Shown: positions 41,985 through 52,206, counted from the stretch's first letter. The stretch: DNA of 64,000 nt from Lutimonas halocynthiae (GCF_030409835.1 NZ_JAUFQO010000004.1:434001-498000); one strand, 5' to 3'. Notes: generated by a model from the letters alone, not told the origin. A program made the numbers and translations.

Positions 41985-44631
41985 TTTAAGGTATACAGTT
42001 TTACTGTTAGTTTTTATCTTAATCGGCGTTACTGTGAATGGGCAAAATACTTCCCAAAGTAACACAGCTACTCAAGATACCATCCCTGCCACCAAGGCAT
42101 TGGATACGATACCCTTATCCCAACAAAGAACAGACTCAATAAAAACTCCTGTTGTCTTGAATCCTTCAGATTCGTTGGGTGCCACAGCTCAAGTACAGGA
42201 TACTATAAAAAAGGTTCCAGCGGGGCCTATTGTTCTTGAAAAGAATAAAAGATACTTATTAGGAGGAATATCAGTTGTAGGAAATGAAACCATTTCTGAG
42301 CAGTCAATTTTGATATTTTCTGGACTTAATTCAGGTCAGCGACTTAAAATACCTGGTGACAAGCTGTCTTCTGCTATAAAGAGATTATGGAGTTCAAAGT
42401 TGTTTTCAAATGTTGATGTTTTTGTAACGAAACTAGATGGAGATGCGATATACCTTGAAATTAATGTAAAAGAATTAGATAAGGTTGGACGATTAACGAT
42501 TACCGGGCTCAAAAAGTCAAAAATTGAGGAACTTCAAAAAGAAATAGAATTTCAGGCAGGTTCGATGTTGACAGAAAATTTGATAACCACTACTGAAAAC
42601 TATATCAAAGATAAATATCGAGCTAAAGGATTTCTGAAAACTAAGGTAACGATTAATACCAAAAAAGATACGGCTTTTCCAAATACTCAAGATGCACTTA
42701 TTGTTATTGATAAAGGGAATAAAATAAAAATAAAGAATATTACATTTCATGGGAATACGGCTTTGACTGATAAGAAGCTTAAAAAGATCATGAAAAAAAC
42801 AAAGGAGAAAGGGATTACAAGAATGTTCTCACCTTCCAAATTTGTAGAAGATTTATATGAAGAAGATCTTGATAAAGTGGTCTCCGTATTCCAAGAAAAA
42901 GGTTTTAGAGATGCTTTGATCATAAAGGATTCCATCTCCTGGAATGATGACAATACCATTAATTTGGATATCTTTTTGACCCAGGGCGAGCGTTACAAAT
43001 TCGGAAGTATTAATTTCTTAGGTAATACCGTTTTTACGGATCAGCAGCTAAGAAACATTCTAAGAATAGATAATGGGGTTACTTATAACGGGAAAGCACT
43101 TAATGAGAGAGTATATGGAGATGGGACTCCAGAATCTCAAGATATCACCAATACTTATCTAGACAATGGTTACCTATTTTCCAGAGTAAATGCAGTTGAA
43201 ACAAGTGCTGCAAATAATATTATCGATCTTGAAATCAGAATTATTGAAGATGAACCGGCCTTAATAAGAAAGGTAACTGTCAAAGGAAATGATGTTACGA
43301 ATGACCATGTTCTTTATAGAGAGCTTCGTACCAAACCAGGAGATCTTTTCAGTAAAAGTGATATTGTTCGATCTATTCGTGAATTGGGACAATTAGGATT
43401 TATTGATCCTGAGAACATTGTTCCTGATGTACAGCCTAATTTTGCTGATAAAACAGCTGATATTGAATTTTCAGTTTCTGAAAAAGGATCTAGTCAGATT
43501 GAATTACAAGGTGGATATGGTGGAGGTACTTTTGTTGGAACACTTGGTCTTTCATTCAATAACTTCTCGATTAAAAACCTATTTAACTTTGAAGAATACA
43601 AACCTGTTCCTAGAGGTGATGGTCAAAATATAGCACTTAGACTACAGGTCAGTAAATTCTACAGAACGTATAGTTTATCATTCTCAGAGCCTTGGATGGG
43701 TGGTAAAAAGCCAAAAGGGTTTAATTTCTCTATCTATAATTCGAGTCAATTTGGGTATGACCCATTCACAAATAGTGTAGATAAAGATCAATTGCTGGAT
43801 ATTATTGGTGCCTCAGTTGGCTTGAGCCAGCGCTTAAAATGGCCTGATGATTTCTTTACCCTGTCAACTTCATTTAATTATCAAAGGTATAAGCTTCAAA
43901 ATTATACTATTTCATCATTTGATTTTGATAATGGTATTTCTAACAACTTTAACTTTGCTGTGAATTTTGGAAGAAGTTCTGCCGGACCTAACCCTGTCTT
44001 TCCTTCAGGAGGTTCGCAGTTTAATATTTTGTTAAAGCTTACGCCTCCATATTCATTATTTAATGACAGAGATTATACAGATCTTCCTGATGAAGAGAAG
44101 TATGAATGGATCGAGTTCTATAAAATAGTATTTACCGGTAAATGGTACAGTCCGGTTGCAGGAAAACTGGTTTTGATGTCTAATGCGGAATTAGGTTTTC
44201 TCGGACATTATAATGATGAGATTGGTGCACCACCTTTTGAAAGATTTTATGTGGGTGGTGATGGTTTAGCCACAGGAAGATTTGATGGTAGAACAACGGT
44301 AGCACTTAGAGGATATCCGAATTCCAGTCTTTCATCACAAACTGGTGGAACAATATATAACAAGGTTGCATTTGAACTAAGATATCCGATAACACTTAAG
44401 CCTTCAGCGTCAATATATGCGCTGACCTTTCTTGAAGCCGGTAATTCATGGAACGAATATAGAGAATATAGACCTTTTGAATTGAAAAGGTCAGCTGGTG
44501 GTGGTATAAGGGTATTTATGCCAGCCTTTGGTTTACTTGGAGTTGATTTTGGATACGGGTTCGATACGATACCAGGATCCAATATAATTTCGGGGTGGCA
44601 AACACATTTTATCATTGGACAACAGTTTTAA
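41944..44631 (+). CDS. bamA: Outer-membrane protein assembly factor BamA
   Basis: This large Omp85 protein inserts beta-barrels into the outer membrane. The first part carries a membrane leader (LLVFILIGVTVNGQ) and then a Ser/Thr-rich region, followed by POTRA repeats (RYLLGGISVVGNETISEQSILIF, KVGRLTITGLKKSKIEELQKEI, IKIKNITFHGNTALTDKKLKKI, YKFGSINFLGNTVFTDQQL, LIRKVTVKGNDVTNDHVLYRELRT). The barrel contains the conserved VALRGYPNSSL-type VRGY segment (about 772-785). It overlaps uppS by 41 bp, and the start is a TTG or nearby GTG, so the exact N-terminus is uncertain. Confidence 0.95.
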   Translation: MEKQVNKLKTVINNLRYTVLLLVFILIGVTVNGQNTSQSNTATQDTIPATKALDTIPLSQQRTDSIKTPVVLNPSDSLGATAQVQDTIKKVPAGPIVLEKNKRYLLGGISVVGNETISEQSILIFSGLNSGQRLKIPGDKLSSAIKRLWSSKLFSNVDVFVTKLDGDAIYLEINVKELDKVGRLTITGLKKSKIEELQKEIEFQAGSMLTENLITTTENYIKDKYRAKGFLKTKVTINTKKDTAFPNTQDALIVIDKGNKIKIKNITFHGNTALTDKKLKKIMKKTKEKGITRMFSPSKFVEDLYEEDLDKVVSVFQEKGFRDALIIKDSISWNDDNTINLDIFLTQGERYKFGSINFLGNTVFTDQQLRNILRIDNGVTYNGKALNERVYGDGTPESQDITNTYLDNGYLFSRVNAVETSAANNIIDLEIRIIEDEPALIRKVTVKGNDVTNDHVLYRELRTKPGDLFSKSDIVRSIRELGQLGFIDPENIVPDVQPNFADKTADIEFSVSEKGSSQIELQGGYGGGTFVGTLGLSFNNFSIKNLFNFEEYKPVPRGDGQNIALRLQVSKFYRTYSLSFSEPWMGGKKPKGFNFSIYNSSQFGYDPFTNSVDKDQLLDIIGASVGLSQRLKWPDDFFTLSTSFNYQRYKLQNYTISSFDFDNGISNNFNFAVNFGRSSAGPNPVFPSGGSQFNILLKLTPPYSLFNDRDYTDLPDEEKYEWIEFYKIVFTGKWYSPVAGKLVLMSNAELGFLGHYNDEIGAPPFERFYVGGDGLATGRFDGRTTVALRGYPNSSLSSQTGGTIYNKVAFELRYPITLKPSASIYALTFLEAGNSWNEYREYRPFELKRSAGGGIRVFMPAFGLLGVDFGYGFDTIPGSNIISGWQTHFIIGQQF

Positions 44632-44694
44632 GCTAAATTGTTATATTTGCCCCAAATCAAGAAATGGCACGATATTTTCTTGAAAACAAATAGA

Positions 44695-45576
44695 ATGAAA
44701 GTAAATAGGGTTTTAATTATCGTCATTATATGTTTTAACTTTATTGTTAATGCTCAAAAGCCACAGCGCGTTGCCTATATTGACATGAACTATATACTGG
44801 AAAATGTTCCGGAATATGTAAATGCCCAATCTCAGTTAGATTCTAAAGTAAAAACCTGGCAAAAAAAGCTGGAAGTTCTTACAGCAGAAATTGAGCAAAT
44901 GAATACTGATTTAAGCAATGAAAAGACTTTGCTTACGAAGGATTTGATTAGTGAAAGAGAAGAAGATATAGATATAAAAAAACAAGAATTAAGCAGGTTA
45001 CAACAGGCTTATTTTGGTCCTACGGGAGACTTGTTTCAAATGAGAAAGCAACTTGTTAAACCTGTACAAGATCAGGTTTATAATGCAATTCAAGATATTG
45101 CAGGTAAGAAGCGTTATGATTTTGTTTTTGACAAATCAAGTGATTTAATACTATTGTATAGTAATAGTAAATATGATATCAGTGAGTTGGTCCTTAATGC
45201 TATAGTGAAAAATAGAAAAAGACAAGCAGTTCAAGACCTTAAGACTGACAGACTTGTAAAGGCAGGAGTGATTGCCAGCCCTACAGTGCTTGAAAATGAA
45301 GATGCTGAGCAAGGAATTGAAGATGATATGGCAGATCCAGCTGCAGAAACAGAAGATGCTCAAGTAGATGAAGTCAAGACTGAAGAGCAGATTAAGCTTG
45401 AAGAGAGAATCGCAAAAAGAGAAGAGCTAAAAGCGCGAATTAAAGCGCAACAAGAATCGAGAGCAAGAATGAGAGATTCTCTTAAGCAGGTGGCTGAAGA
45501 AAAAAGAGCCGCTAAGTTACAAGAAATTGAAAATCGAAAGAAACAGAGAGAAGAAGCAATAGATAACAACAATTAA
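44695..45576 (+). CDS. ompH: OmpH/Skp-family periplasmic chaperone (large)
   Basis: This 293-residue protein starts at ATG 44695 with the signal peptide MKVNRVLIIVIICFNFIVNA; an upstream ATG would place extra residues before it. The mature part shows RVAYIDMNYILENVPEYVNAQSQLDSKVKTW, a coiled coil and the YDFVFDKSSDLILLYSNSKYDISELVL segment of OmpH. A long charged tail rich in Glu/Lys/Arg (about 200-290) follows. It should hold unfolded outer-membrane proteins for BamA, encoded just upstream. Confidence 0.92.
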   Translation: MKVNRVLIIVIICFNFIVNAQKPQRVAYIDMNYILENVPEYVNAQSQLDSKVKTWQKKLEVLTAEIEQMNTDLSNEKTLLTKDLISEREEDIDIKKQELSRLQQAYFGPTGDLFQMRKQLVKPVQDQVYNAIQDIAGKKRYDFVFDKSSDLILLYSNSKYDISELVLNAIVKNRKRQAVQDLKTDRLVKAGVIASPTVLENEDAEQGIEDDMADPAAETEDAQVDEVKTEEQIKLEERIAKREELKARIKAQQESRARMRDSLKQVAEEKRAAKLQEIENRKKQREEAIDNNN

Positions 45577-45622
45577 AAAGAAGTAAAAACAAAAAAATTA
45601 TTAATAACAAACTATTTGAAAA

Positions 45623-46129
45623 ATGAAATTATTTAGAAATTTATTCGTGGCAGTCGCACTTTTAATGGCTTTTAATTCAGTTCAGGCTCAAAATGTTGCT
45701 CATATTGATAGCGAACAACTTTTGATGGCCATGCCAGAAACAAAAGCGATGGAGACAGAATTAAAAAAAGTTCAACAAACTTATGCAGATGAGTATAATG
45801 CTCAAGCAACGGCACTTCAAGCAAAATTACAAAAGTATGATACTGAAGCTCCAACGCAAACAGATGCAAAAAATGAAGAAAGAAGAGTTGAAGTAGAAGG
45901 TCTTAAGCAAAAGATTCAAAAATATGCTCAAACAGCAGATCAAGAAATTCAAAAGAAAAGATTTGATCTTTTGAAGCCTATCGTTGAAAAAGCACAGAAA
46001 GCCGTAAGTGATGTTGCTTCTGAAAAAGGTTTCAAATATGTAATGGATTCTTCTCCTGGAAAAGGACTTATTGTTTTTGAAGGTGAAGACCTTATGCCAA
46101 GTGTTAAAACTAAACTTGGAATTCAATAG
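45623..46129 (+). CDS. ompH: OmpH/Skp-family periplasmic chaperone (short)
   Basis: This 168-residue secreted protein (leader MKLFRNLFVAVALLMAFNSV then QAQ) has the Skp arrangement: NVAHIDSEQLLMAMPETKAMETELKKVQQTYADEYNAQATALQAKLQKY, a helical arm and VASEKGFKYVMDSSPGKGLIVFEGEDLM. It is the usual Skp length, in contrast to the larger upstream paralog. It closes the porG-uppS-bamA-ompH-ompH operon, before a hairpin terminator. Confidence 0.93.
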   Translation: MKLFRNLFVAVALLMAFNSVQAQNVAHIDSEQLLMAMPETKAMETELKKVQQTYADEYNAQATALQAKLQKYDTEAPTQTDAKNEERRVEVEGLKQKIQKYAQTADQEIQKKRFDLLKPIVEKAQKAVSDVASEKGFKYVMDSSPGKGLIVFEGEDLMPSVKTKLGIQ

Positions 46130-46149
46130 AAAGAATTTCACTCTAATAC

Positions 46150-46184
46150 AAAAAAACATCCTTGGTTCTAGGATGTTTTTTTTT
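46150..46184. terminator. Bidirectional terminator after ompH and the gamma carbonic anhydrase gene
   Basis: An inverted repeat AAAAACATCCT/AGGATGTTTTT with a short loop is flanked by an A tract and a T tract, between two convergent genes. It can act in both directions. Confidence 0.88.
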
Positions 46185-46217
46185 GCTTTAAATTTAAATT
46201 ATTTCGTTTTTAGTTGA

Positions 46218-46727
46218 TTACTTGTACCAACTCGCATATTTTATATAATTATTTGCAATTCGATCTATTTCTCCTGAAATCAATTCTTGGTTAATATCCT
46301 TTATTTTCTTCGCTGGCATTCCGGCAAATACTGAACCGGAAGGCACTAAGGTGCCTTTAGTCACTACAGCTCCTGCAGCTATGATACTATTGCTTTCAAT
46401 AACACAATCATCCATAATAATGGCTCCCATGCCTATTAGTACATTGTCATGAATGGTGCAACCATGAACCAAAGCGTTATGGCCGATAGACACATTGTTA
46501 CCAATCGTGGTAGGAGATTTTTTATAAGTGGCATGAATCACTGCTCCATCCTGGACATTAACTTTATTTCCCATCTTGATGAAATGTACATCTCCTCTTA
46601 TTACAGCATTGTACCAAACACTGCACTGATCTCCCATAATGACCTCACCTACTACAACTGAATTTTCTGCAAAAAAACAATCTTTCCCGCTAATCGGCAT
46701 CTTTCCATTGACTTCTCGTAAAATCAT
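46218..46727 (-). CDS. Gamma carbonic anhydrase-family hexapeptide protein
   Basis: This 169-residue protein starts at ATG 46727 (MILREVNGKMPISGKDCFF), matching the family length; a longer frame adds unrelated residues. The hexapeptide helix includes the metal histidines in NVQDGAVIHATY and SIGHNALVHGCTI, with GDQCSVWYNAVIRGDVHFIKMG before them. These are typical of gamma-class carbonic anhydrases and relatives such as PaaY. Whether it hydrates CO2 or acts as an acyltransferase-like protein cannot be told. It ends at the shared terminator. Confidence 0.93.
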   Translation of the reverse strand: MILREVNGKMPISGKDCFFAENSVVVGEVIMGDQCSVWYNAVIRGDVHFIKMGNKVNVQDGAVIHATYKKSPTTIGNNVSIGHNALVHGCTIHDNVLIGMGAIIMDDCVIESNSIIAAGAVVTKGTLVPSGSVFAGMPAKKIKDINQELISGEIDRIANNYIKYASWYK

Positions 46728-46783
46728 AATTCTTTTTTTGATTGATTTAACATATGCATCAAAAGTAAGAAAAAATACTTTCG

Positions 46784-46791
46784 TAAATTTG
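46784..46791 (+). promoter_or_regulatory. Candidate -7 box of the Nfu-type gene
   Basis: TAAATTTG matches TAnnTTTG exactly, 20 bases upstream of the ATG. It lies between the divergent carbonic anhydrase gene and the Nfu-type gene. Confidence 0.5.
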
Positions 46792-46811
46792 CAGTTAGAT
46801 CCCATATAGAT

Positions 46812-47696
46812 ATGTCAAAAATTAAAATAGAATACACTTCAAATCCTGCTATAATTAAGTTTATCTCAGATAAAATGTTAACTGAAAGCAGTTACGAATA
46901 CAATTCAATTGATGATGCCAAGAATTCAGCTTTGGTGCAGCAGTTATTTCATTTACCTTTTGTTAAAAAAGTTTTTATAACGGCTAATTTTATTGCTTTA
47001 GAAAAGTTTGACATCCTTGAATGGAAGGAAGTTGAAAAAGAGCTGCAAGAAATACTTGAAGTTTATTTACAACAAAATGACTCAGTGTTTTCAGAGGATA
47101 AAAATGAACAACTAGTTGAGGTCTATGCTGAAAGCACACCTAATCCGAACGTTCAAAAATTTGTAACCAATAAATTACTGAGTAATCAGCATATTGAATT
47201 AAGTGAACAGGCAGATGCACATGAAGTGCCGCTTGCCTATGAGCTTTTTGAATTTCCTTTTGTAAAAGAGGTTTTTATTTCAGATAATTATGTTTCCATC
47301 CAAAAGTCAAATGACCTGGAATGGTTTGAGGTGAACAATACCTTGAGAGATTTTTTAAAGGAATACCTTCAAAGTGATAGACGAATTGTTGCTGAGGATT
47401 ATGCCCCTAAAGTAAAGGAAGCACAAAAGAGCGATGTGAAATTTCAAGCGACTGATGATGATATTTCAAAAGAGATTATTGCCGTTCTTGAGGAGTATAT
47501 CAAACCTGCTGTGGCTGGAGATGGAGGAAATATTCAATTCCTCTCTTATGAACCTGCAACAAAAGAAGTAAATGTTTTACTGCAAGGCGCTTGTAATGGC
47601 TGTCCTTCATCAACCATCACCTTAAAAAACGGGATTGAAGCGACATTAAAACAATTGTTACCTGGTAAAATTGGTGCAGTAAATGCCTTAAATTAA
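46812..47696 (+). CDS. Nfu/NifU-type iron-sulfur scaffold protein with two N-terminal domains
   Basis: This 294-residue protein has three units. Residues 1-95 and about 100-195 are two copies of the Nfu N-terminal domain: TSNPAIIKFISDKML...LFHLPFVKKVFITANFIALEK, and STPNPNVQKFVTNKLL...LFEFPFVKEVFISDNYVSIQK. Residues about 215-294 are the NifU C-terminal domain with the cluster-binding CxxC in LLQGACNGCPSSTITLKNGIE. It should carry a 4Fe-4S cluster to target proteins. Doubling of the N domain is unusual outside Bacteroidetes. No other Fe-S assembly gene is adjacent. Confidence 0.92.
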   Translation: MSKIKIEYTSNPAIIKFISDKMLTESSYEYNSIDDAKNSALVQQLFHLPFVKKVFITANFIALEKFDILEWKEVEKELQEILEVYLQQNDSVFSEDKNEQLVEVYAESTPNPNVQKFVTNKLLSNQHIELSEQADAHEVPLAYELFEFPFVKEVFISDNYVSIQKSNDLEWFEVNNTLRDFLKEYLQSDRRIVAEDYAPKVKEAQKSDVKFQATDDDISKEIIAVLEEYIKPAVAGDGGNIQFLSYEPATKEVNVLLQGACNGCPSSTITLKNGIEATLKQLLPGKIGAVNALN

Positions 47697-47719
47697 TATC
47701 GCTTATAATTTAGCTGTCA

Positions 47720-49858
47720 ATGAATAGCAAACTTCAATTAATTTTATGTGTTTCAATTAGCCTTATGATTGGCAATTTGTATGCGCAAAAAACCGGATTA
47801 AATGTGACTTATCCTGAATCTACCAAAGGAAAAACTACTGACAATTATTTTGGAAACGAGGTGTCGGATCCATACAGATGGCTCGAAGATGATCGCTCTA
47901 AAGAAACAGAAAACTGGGTAAAATCTCAGAACTCAGTAACCCAAGATTATATGAGTCAAATTCCTTATCGAGACCAGATCAAAGAAAGGATGACCCAGTT
48001 ATGGAATTATGAAAAATATAGCTCCCCAACGACTCATGGTGAATTCGACTATTTTTATAAAAATGATGGCCTGCAAAACCAATATGTTTTATACCGACAA
48101 AAAACTGGTCAAGAAGCAGAAGTTTTTCTTAACCCCAATACGTTCTCAAAAGATGGAACTACCTCATTGAGTTCGGTTTCATTCACAAAAGATGGAAATC
48201 TGGTTGCTTATTCTATTTCTGAAGGTGGATCTGACTGGAGGAAAGTTATCATCATGGATGCTCTAAGCAAAAAAGTTTTGGGAGATACCATACTAGATGT
48301 GAAATTTAGCGGCCTTTCATGGTATAAAAATGAAGGTTTTTATTATTCGAGTTATGACAAACCTGATGGCAGCGAATTGTCTGCTAAAACAGACCAACAC
48401 AAACTTTACTATCACAAACTAGGAACTTCTCAAAGTGAAGACCAAGTAATTTTTGGCCTCGATGAAAAGAGGCGGTATGTATTTGGATACGTAACTGAGG
48501 ATGAAAAATACCTTGTTATCAATGCTTCTAATTCTACATCAGGAAATGAATTATATATCAAAGATTTAAGTAAGGCGGAAAATGAATTGGTTTGTATCAT
48601 TAATAATTTTGAGAACGACCATGGTGTTATCCACAGTAAAGGAAGTATGATTTATGTATCGACAAACCTGGAGGCTCCAAATAAAAAGGTTGTTACTTTT
48701 GATATCAAGGATTATGAAATTTCAAAATGGAAGGATTTAATTGCTGAAACCAAAAATGTATTAAGTATCTCAGGCGGTGGAGGCTATTTCTTTGCTGAAT
48801 ATATGATAGATGCCATTTCAAAAGTATATCAATACGACCTGAAAGGCAAACTAATAAGAGAGATTGAATTACCTGGTATTGGCAGTAGCGCTGGTTTTAG
48901 TGGGAAACTAAAAGATAAAACACTTTATTATTCGTTTACAAATTATATCAGCCCGTCATCCATTTATTTATTTGACGCTGATAAAGGAACTTCAAAACTA
49001 TTCAAAAAACCAAAAGTTGGATTTAATTCAGATGATTATGAGTCCAAACAGGTTTTTTATCCTTCCAAAGATGGAACCAAGGTACCCATGATCATCACCT
49101 ATAAAAAGGGAACTAAATTAGATGGGAGTAACCCAACCATTCTATATGGATATGGCGGCTTCAATATCAGCCTGACCCCATCCTTTAGCATAGTCAATGC
49201 AAGTTGGCTTGAAATGGGCGGTGTTTATGCTGTAGCAAATCTTAGAGGTGGTGGTGAATATGGAAAAGCATGGCACAATGCAGGAACAAAATTAAAAAAG
49301 CAGAATGTTTTTGATGATTTTATAGCAGCTGCTGAATACCTCATAAAAGAGCAATACACTTCAAGTAAATACTTGGCTATCAGAGGTGGTTCAAATGGAG
49401 GATTACTCGTTGGAGCAACAATGACCCAGCGACCAGACCTCATGCAGGTAGCCTTGCCAGCTGTAGGCGTTTTAGATATGCTCAGATACCATACTTTTAC
49501 CTCAGGAGCAGGGTGGGCATATGACTATGGAACTTCAGAACAAAATGAAGAAATGTTTAAATACCTCTATAATTACTCTCCGGTTCACAATGTAAAAAAA
49601 GGGACATCATACCCGGCAACATTGGTTACAACAGGAGATCATGATGACCGAGTTGTACCTGCGCATTCATTTAAATTCGCTGCAGAATTGCAAGATAAAC
49701 AACAAGGCGATAATCCAGTGTTAATCAGGATAGAAACTGAGGCTGGTCATGGTGCCGGAACTCCGGTATCAAAGACCATTGATCAATATGCAGACATATT
49801 CAGTTTTACCTTATTTAACATGGGTATTACTGACCTCAATGCGACAATTAAGAATTAG
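47720..49858 (+). CDS. Prolyl oligopeptidase (S9 family), exported
   Basis: This 712-residue serine peptidase has a leader ([20 protein letters not shown] then YAQK). Residues about 25-430 are the seven-bladed propeller ([24 protein letters not shown] at its start). The C-terminal alpha/beta domain has the nucleophile in [17 protein letters not shown], the aspartate in [17 protein letters not shown] and the histidine in [12 protein letters not shown]. It should cleave peptides after proline in the periplasm. The length is standard. Confidence 0.96.
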   Translation: MNSKLQLILCVSISLMIGNLYAQKTGLNVTYPESTKGKTTDNYFGNEVSDPYRWLEDDRSKETENWVKSQNSVTQDYMSQIPYRDQIKERMTQLWNYEKYSSPTTHGEFDYFYKNDGLQNQYVLYRQKTGQEAEVFLNPNTFSKDGTTSLSSVSFTKDGNLVAYSISEGGSDWRKVIIMDALSKKVLGDTILDVKFSGLSWYKNEGFYYSSYDKPDGSELSAKTDQHKLYYHKLGTSQSEDQVIFGLDEKRRYVFGYVTEDEKYLVINASNSTSGNELYIKDLSKAENELVCIINNFENDHGVIHSKGSMIYVSTNLEAPNKKVVTFDIKDYEISKWKDLIAETKNVLSISGGGGYFFAEYMIDAISKVYQYDLKGKLIREIELPGIGSSAGFSGKLKDKTLYYSFTNYISPSSIYLFDADKGTSKLFKKPKVGFNSDDYESKQVFYPSKDGTKVPMIITYKKGTKLDGSNPTILYGYGGFNISLTPSFSIVNASWLEMGGVYAVANLRGGGEYGKAWHNAGTKLKKQNVFDDFIAAAEYLIKEQYTSSKYLAIRGGSNGGLLVGATMTQRPDLMQVALPAVGVLDMLRYHTFTSGAGWAYDYGTSEQNEEMFKYLYNYSPVHNVKKGTSYPATLVTTGDHDDRVVPAHSFKFAAELQDKQQGDNPVLIRIETEAGHGAGTPVSKTIDQYADIFSFTLFNMGITDLNATIKN

Positions 49859-49881
49859 TGAATCTGACTTGAATATCTAAG

Positions 49882-50334
49882 CTAAAGAATAGATCTTATT
49901 TGTATTGTTTTTGTACCCAATATTACTTGGTCACCTTGGCTTTTACCTATAAGCAAGGCACCAATCGGTGAGGAAGCAGAAACTGCATAATAAACTTCAT
50001 CATCTATATCAATTTTGCCTGCACTTATTGAAAGAAAATAAGATCCTTGATTTGTATCAACCAGGCTTCCTAGTCTGACATGATTGGCAGTTGTGTTTAA
50101 ATCTATTCTCTGCAAAACATCTTTCATAGCGCTAACGACCTCAAATTGTTGTGAAGCTTTTTCCATTTCAAGATGCAGCATGGCTCTTCCGGTTTCATGT
50201 TTATCACCTGCAGAGCTTTTTGATTCATTTTCAAGCCCCATTCGATTTGCGTGCATGATCTCTTCTATGTTCTTCAGCTTTCTATTAACAAATAGCGTAC
50301 AAGCTTCAAATAAATCTTCTTTCAGATTTCTCAT
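49882..50334 (-). CDS. GreA/GreB-family transcript cleavage factor-like protein
   Basis: This 150-residue protein has an N-terminal coiled coil (about 15-70, including SAGDKHETGRAMLHLEMEKASQQFE) and a C-terminal FKBP-like domain (VRLGSLVDTNQGSYFLSISAGKIDID, SPIGALLIGKSQGDQV). Both parts are those of Gre factors, which restart backtracked RNA polymerase. It is a divergent member; the acidic tip pair of GreA is not clear, so cleavage activity is uncertain. Confidence 0.85.
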   Translation of the reverse strand: MRNLKEDLFEACTLFVNRKLKNIEEIMHANRMGLENESKSSAGDKHETGRAMLHLEMEKASQQFEVVSAMKDVLQRIDLNTTANHVRLGSLVDTNQGSYFLSISAGKIDIDDEVYYAVSASSPIGALLIGKSQGDQVILGTKTIQIRSIL

Positions 50335-50424
50335 AAAAATAATTTGGTCAAAAATAAGAGAAAATTATTTCGTCGACCTCATTTTAATGAAAAGCATTTA
50401 TCTTAGTTCCTATAAAATATCAGT

Positions 50425-51003
50425 ATGGATAAATCGAGATGTGATTGGTGTGGAAACGACCCGCTTTATATGAGTTATCATGACCATGAATGGGGAGTCC
50501 CGTTATTTGAAGATAAAATTTTATTTGAATTCTTAATTCTGGAAACATTTCAGGCTGGATTGAGCTGGATAACTATTCTGAGAAAACGAGAGAATTTCAG
50601 ACAAGCTTTTGACGATTTTGATTATTTAAAAATCGCTCATTATGATGAAGCTAAATATGAGGAGTTACTGATGAATACTGGAATTATTCGAAATAAACTA
50701 AAGATAAGAAGTGCTATCTCCAATGCACAATTATTTATTGAAATTCAAAAAGAATATGGCAGTTTTTCCAACTATTTCTGGAGTTTTACTGATAACCAAT
50801 CGATATCGAATCAATGGGATAATATGAGTCAAGTTCCAGCGACTACCGACTTATCAGACACCATATCAAAAGCGCTTAAGAAAAAAGGTTTTAAATTTGT
50901 TGGATCAACGGTAATCTATGCATATATGCAGGCAATTGGAATGGTGAATGATCATGTTAGTTCCTGTTTCAGGTACGAGCAGATAAAATCAGAAGCGCTC
51001 TAA
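50425..51003 (+). CDS. tag: DNA-3-methyladenine glycosylase I
   Basis: This 192-residue glycosylase removes 3-methyladenine from alkylated DNA. The N-terminal CDWCGNDPLYMSYHDHEWGVP supplies Cys and His zinc ligands. ETFQAGLSWITILRKRENFRQAFDDFDYLKIA is the signature segment, and GFKFVGSTVIYAYMQAIGMVNDHVSSCFRY contributes the C-terminal ligands. The length is normal. It stands alone on the plus strand. Confidence 0.96.
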   Translation: MDKSRCDWCGNDPLYMSYHDHEWGVPLFEDKILFEFLILETFQAGLSWITILRKRENFRQAFDDFDYLKIAHYDEAKYEELLMNTGIIRNKLKIRSAISNAQLFIEIQKEYGSFSNYFWSFTDNQSISNQWDNMSQVPATTDLSDTISKALKKKGFKFVGSTVIYAYMQAIGMVNDHVSSCFRYEQIKSEAL

Positions 51004-51006
51004 TTT

Positions 51007-52059
51007 TCAATAATCTTCATGTAACTCTAAAACCTTAATTTTTTCTACCGGTAAATAGATCTCAGAAATTAATTCAGCAGGGTTAGGTGTATTGGTAGGA
51101 TTGTTCACATAAATCTCAAATGGTTCTCCAGCTTCTACAAAATTATACTCCTTTAATGAGGAAGCATCGAAAATTGCTTTTTCCCAAGCTGGTTTACTAT
51201 TTTCATAGGAGCCTTTTAATACGGTTTTGAAATATGTTCCTCTTTCAAAAAAGCCGGTAAGTATATCTGATCCAACCGTCACTATTCGTTCAGCTATTGG
51301 ATAACCAATCGAAAACATGGTCGTTCCATTTTCTTCATCAAAATTATGATAAATCGTAAATGGGCTGCCTGTAACACGTATACTATTATCTTCTATATAT
51401 TGTTCTATTTCGAGCATCATAGGTTGCAACTTATTATCCATGCTGGCTATTTTACTAGACGTTGAAAGGTATAAGTAAAACCCTCCGCTAAAATCAACAA
51501 CTCCAATTGAATCTATACTGTGCTTTTTTAATTTTCTTTGAAGGTTCTCATCAAACAATTCAAGTCCTCTTTCCTCCATTGGTGCTAATTGCTCCTCCAT
51601 ACCACTAGCCATGAATCTTGTGAAAAATGACATTTCGCCTTTGATTCCCCAAGTGAGCTTTGTGCCATCGTCAGAAGATTGAATCATCCAATAAACATCT
51701 GACATCATATCACCAAAAGGAGTTTCAAATACAATTTCCTGATCTAATCGTTCAGGTTCATGTACAGCTAATGTTTTCATTCTTCCGCCACCTTCAATAT
51801 CAGAAGTCCAGGTATAAGCTCCTCCTGTACCAACTGTATTGTCACTATATTGTACGCGAATTGTAGAGTCTTTTTCAAACCAAGGCCCCCATTCTTGCCA
51901 GTTTTTATAGTCATTGAGTTCATTGAACACTAAGATCTGATCAGCTTGTATCAACCTACTTCGTTTAATATCATAACTACCATCTAAAGTGGCTAAATAC
52001 AATGCTGCAATAATGATCACGGCAAGCAATAAAAGAAATATATTTTTTAAAAATCTCAT
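51007..52059 (-). CDS. SRPBCC (polyketide cyclase/START-like) protein with GyrI-like C-terminal domain
   Basis: This 350-residue protein has an N-terminal membrane anchor (IFLLLLAVIIIAALYLATL). An SRPBCC domain follows (SRLIQADQILVFNELNDYKNWQEWGPWFEKDSTIRVQY, about 30-180). The C-terminal GyrI/Rob-like ligand-binding domain (about 200-345) contains FSIGYPIAERIVTVGSDILTGFFERGTYFKTVLKGSYE. Both domains bind small hydrophobic or signal molecules. No catalytic residues can be assigned. The stop is 3 bp from that of convergent tag. Confidence 0.85.
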   Translation of the reverse strand: MRFLKNIFLLLLAVIIIAALYLATLDGSYDIKRSRLIQADQILVFNELNDYKNWQEWGPWFEKDSTIRVQYSDNTVGTGGAYTWTSDIEGGGRMKTLAVHEPERLDQEIVFETPFGDMMSDVYWMIQSSDDGTKLTWGIKGEMSFFTRFMASGMEEQLAPMEERGLELFDENLQRKLKKHSIDSIGVVDFSGGFYLYLSTSSKIASMDNKLQPMMLEIEQYIEDNSIRVTGSPFTIYHNFDEENGTTMFSIGYPIAERIVTVGSDILTGFFERGTYFKTVLKGSYENSKPAWEKAIFDASSLKEYNFVEAGEPFEIYVNNPTNTPNPAELISEIYLPVEKIKVLELHEDY

Positions 52060-52146
52060 TTGGATTAAGTTTGGTAACGAACGAAATCAAATATAATAAT
52101 TAATTAAGAATTAATTATTTATCAGCGTGTTAATAAGCTTTGCTTA

Positions 52147-52178
52147 TTTGGTAAACCCTCCACTTTTCTATAAATTTG
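52147..52178 (+). promoter_or_regulatory. Candidate promoter of the M49 peptidase gene
   Basis: TTTG (52147-52150), a 20-base spacer and TAAATTTG (52171-52178) agree with both parts of the Bacteroidetes promoter consensus. The -7 box lies 28 bases upstream of the ATG. Confidence 0.65.
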
Positions 52179-52206
52179 AACCTACAATATTTAAAACAAT
52201 TATTCC

